A stretch of DNA of 6,336 nucleotides from Deltaproteobacteria bacterium. GTDB taxonomy: Bacteria > Desulfobacterota > DSM-4660 > Desulfatiglandales > Desulfatiglandaceae. The stretch is taken from contig JAFDKD010000188.1 of assembly GCA_019307165.1 (NCBI GenBank), forward strand, positions 1-6,336, read 5' to 3'. Under the pieces are notes generated by a model that saw only the letters and a program-made list of their open reading frames with translations, was not told where the DNA came from and searched no databases. Positions 5,263 to 6,336 of this stretch are shown in pieces. Position numbers and translations under genes: made by a program. The number at the start of each line of letters is the position of its first letter. Within the stretch, counting starts at the first letter, position 1.

Positions 5263-6336
5263 ATGGCTGACGTACAAACGACTAATCAGAGCATACTGGT
5301 GGCGGGTGGCGGTATGAGCGGAATAACGGCCGCCCTGGAAGCGGCGGAAGCCGGCTACGACGTGGTACTGATCGAGAAAAACCCGTACCTGGGCGGTCGG
5401 GTTGCCCAGCTCCATCAATATTTTCCGAAGTTGTGTCCGCCGAGTTGCGGGCTGGAAATCAACTTCAAACGGATGCGGGTCAATCCCCGGATACGGTTCT
5501 TTACCATGGCGGAAATCGCTTCTGTTTCCGGTCTGGAAGGGGACTACACCGTGACGGTGAAACTGGCGCCCCGCTACGTGAACGAAAAATGCACCTGTTG
5601 CGGCAAGTGTGCGGACGTATGCGAGGCCGAGATCGACAATCCGTTCAACTACGGTATGGACAAGATCAAGGCGGCCTATCTGCCCCATGAATTCGCCTTT
5701 CCCATGAGATACGTGCTGGACCCCTCCATCGTGGGGACGGACGAAGGAAAGAAATGCGCCGAGGCCTGTGAGTACGGCGCCGTCGAACTGGACATGGCGG
5801 AAACCACATTCGACCTGAACGTGGGGGCTATTGTGTGGGCCGCCGGGTGGGATCCCTATGATGCCGCCAAGGTGGAATACTACGGGTTCGGCGAATACAA
5901 AAATGTCATCACCAACGTCATGATGGAACGCCTGGCATCGGTGAACGGGCCTACGGAAGGAAAAATCGTCCGGCCTTCGGATGGAAAAGAAGTCAAGAAC
6001 GTGGCCTTTATCCAGTGCGCCGGATCAAGAGACGAAAATCATCTGCCCTATTGCTCGGGCATCTGCTGTCTGGCCTCCATGAAGCAGGCCACATATATTC
6101 GGGAACAGCTGCCCGACTGTGATGCGACCATATTTTTCATCGATATCCGGGCGCTCGACAGGCTTGAGGATTTTTATACCAAGGTGAAGGAAGACGAGAA
6201 GATCACCTTTACCAAGAGCAAGATTGCGAACATCGCAGAGGACCCGGAAACGGGGGACCTGCTGCTGGAAGGGGAAAATACCAATACGGGCGAGCAGATT
6301 CGGGCGACGTTCGACATGGTGGTGCTGGCTACCGGC
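5263..6336 (+). CDS. qmoA: QmoA, HdrA-like flavoprotein subunit of the quinone-interacting membrane-bound oxidoreductase (C-terminus cut by window edge)
   Basis: QmoA is a cytoplasm-facing FAD subunit of the QmoABC complex, held to link the menaquinol pool to AprBA. The frame runs from ATG 5263 to the window end with no stop: 358 residues seen, against a little over 400 expected. Near the N-terminus is the FAD-binding ILVAGGGMSGITAALEAAEA (11-30) with IEKNPYLGGRVAQL. The HdrA/QmoA cysteine motif KLCPPSCGLEINF follows (C58, C62), then an iron-sulfur-like CTCCGKCADVC (C110, C113, C116, C120) and the family block QCAGSRDENHLPYCSGICC (C252, C264, C268, C269). NTGEQIRATFDMVVLATG ends the visible part. 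QmoA is favoured over HdrA by the downstream position from sat-aprBA and by close similarity to Desulfovibrio QmoA. GGAGG (5253-5257), 5 nt before ATG, sets the start. Codons are less strictly C/G-ending than in aprA. qmoB and qmoC are expected next. Confidence 0.95.
   Translation, partial: MADVQTTNQSILVAGGGMSGITAALEAAEAGYDVVLIEKNPYLGGRVAQLHQYFPKLCPPSCGLEINFKRMRVNPRIRFFTMAEIASVSGLEGDYTVTVKLAPRYVNEKCTCCGKCADVCEAEIDNPFNYGMDKIKAAYLPHEFAFPMRYVLDPSIVGTDEGKKCAEACEYGAVELDMAETTFDLNVGAIVWAAGWDPYDAAKVEYYGFGEYKNVITNVMMERLASVNGPTEGKIVRPSDGKEVKNVAFIQCAGSRDENHLPYCSGICCLASMKQATYIREQLPDCDATIFFIDIRALDRLEDFYTKVKEDEKITFTKSKIANIAEDPETGDLLLEGENTNTGEQIRATFDMVVLATG

Noticed and set aside
1..6336. CRISPR array, insertion sequence, tRNA or phage-related content
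   Set aside because: No regular repeat-spacer pattern, transposase motif, terminal inverted repeats with target duplication, or tRNA cloverleaf was seen on either strand.

Overview
The window carries the core of dissimilatory sulfate reduction and most likely comes from a sulfate-reducing bacterium of the Desulfobacterota (former Deltaproteobacteria). The reasons are the gene order sat - aprB - aprA - qmoA on one strand, the close family matches of all four proteins, and the GC-rich, C/G-ending codons of the coding regions. The genus cannot be fixed from this sequence. By memory-based comparison, AprA and AprB look closer to the Archaeoglobus-like APS reductase lineage than to Desulfovibrio.

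Layout. At 1-595 (minus strand) lies the N-terminal part of a metallo-beta-lactamase fold hydrolase of the RNase Z-like type; it runs off the left edge. A long divergent spacer (596-1292) follows. It holds no convincing gene but has hairpins, degenerate repeats and a good sigma-70-type promoter (1149-1176) for sat. sat (1293-2510) ends in an intrinsic terminator (2515-2547). aprB (2674-3108) and aprA (3125-5008) form a tight two-gene unit ending in a second terminator (5029-5062). A 254-bp spacer with a two-tier inverted repeat (5125-5196) and a candidate promoter precedes qmoA (5263 to the right edge, 358 codons, C-terminus missing).

How the genes work together. Sat activates sulfate with ATP to adenosine 5'-phosphosulfate (APS) plus pyrophosphate. 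AprBA, a cytoplasmic iron-sulfur flavoenzyme, reduces APS to sulfite and AMP. QmoA is the HdrA-like flavoprotein subunit of the membrane-associated Qmo complex, thought to pass electrons from the quinol pool to AprBA. qmoB and qmoC would be expected just beyond the right edge. The two terminators and separate leaders suggest three units (sat, aprBA, qmoA...) rather than one operon.

No novel system is evident: the coding content is canonical. The points worth a second look are regulatory or lineage-related: the two-tier inverted repeat before qmoA, a 24-codon leader ORF filling the space between the sat promoter and sat, an orphan Shine-Dalgarno before aprB, an extra cysteine in AprB beside a cluster ligand, and the apparent Archaeoglobus-like apr lineage.
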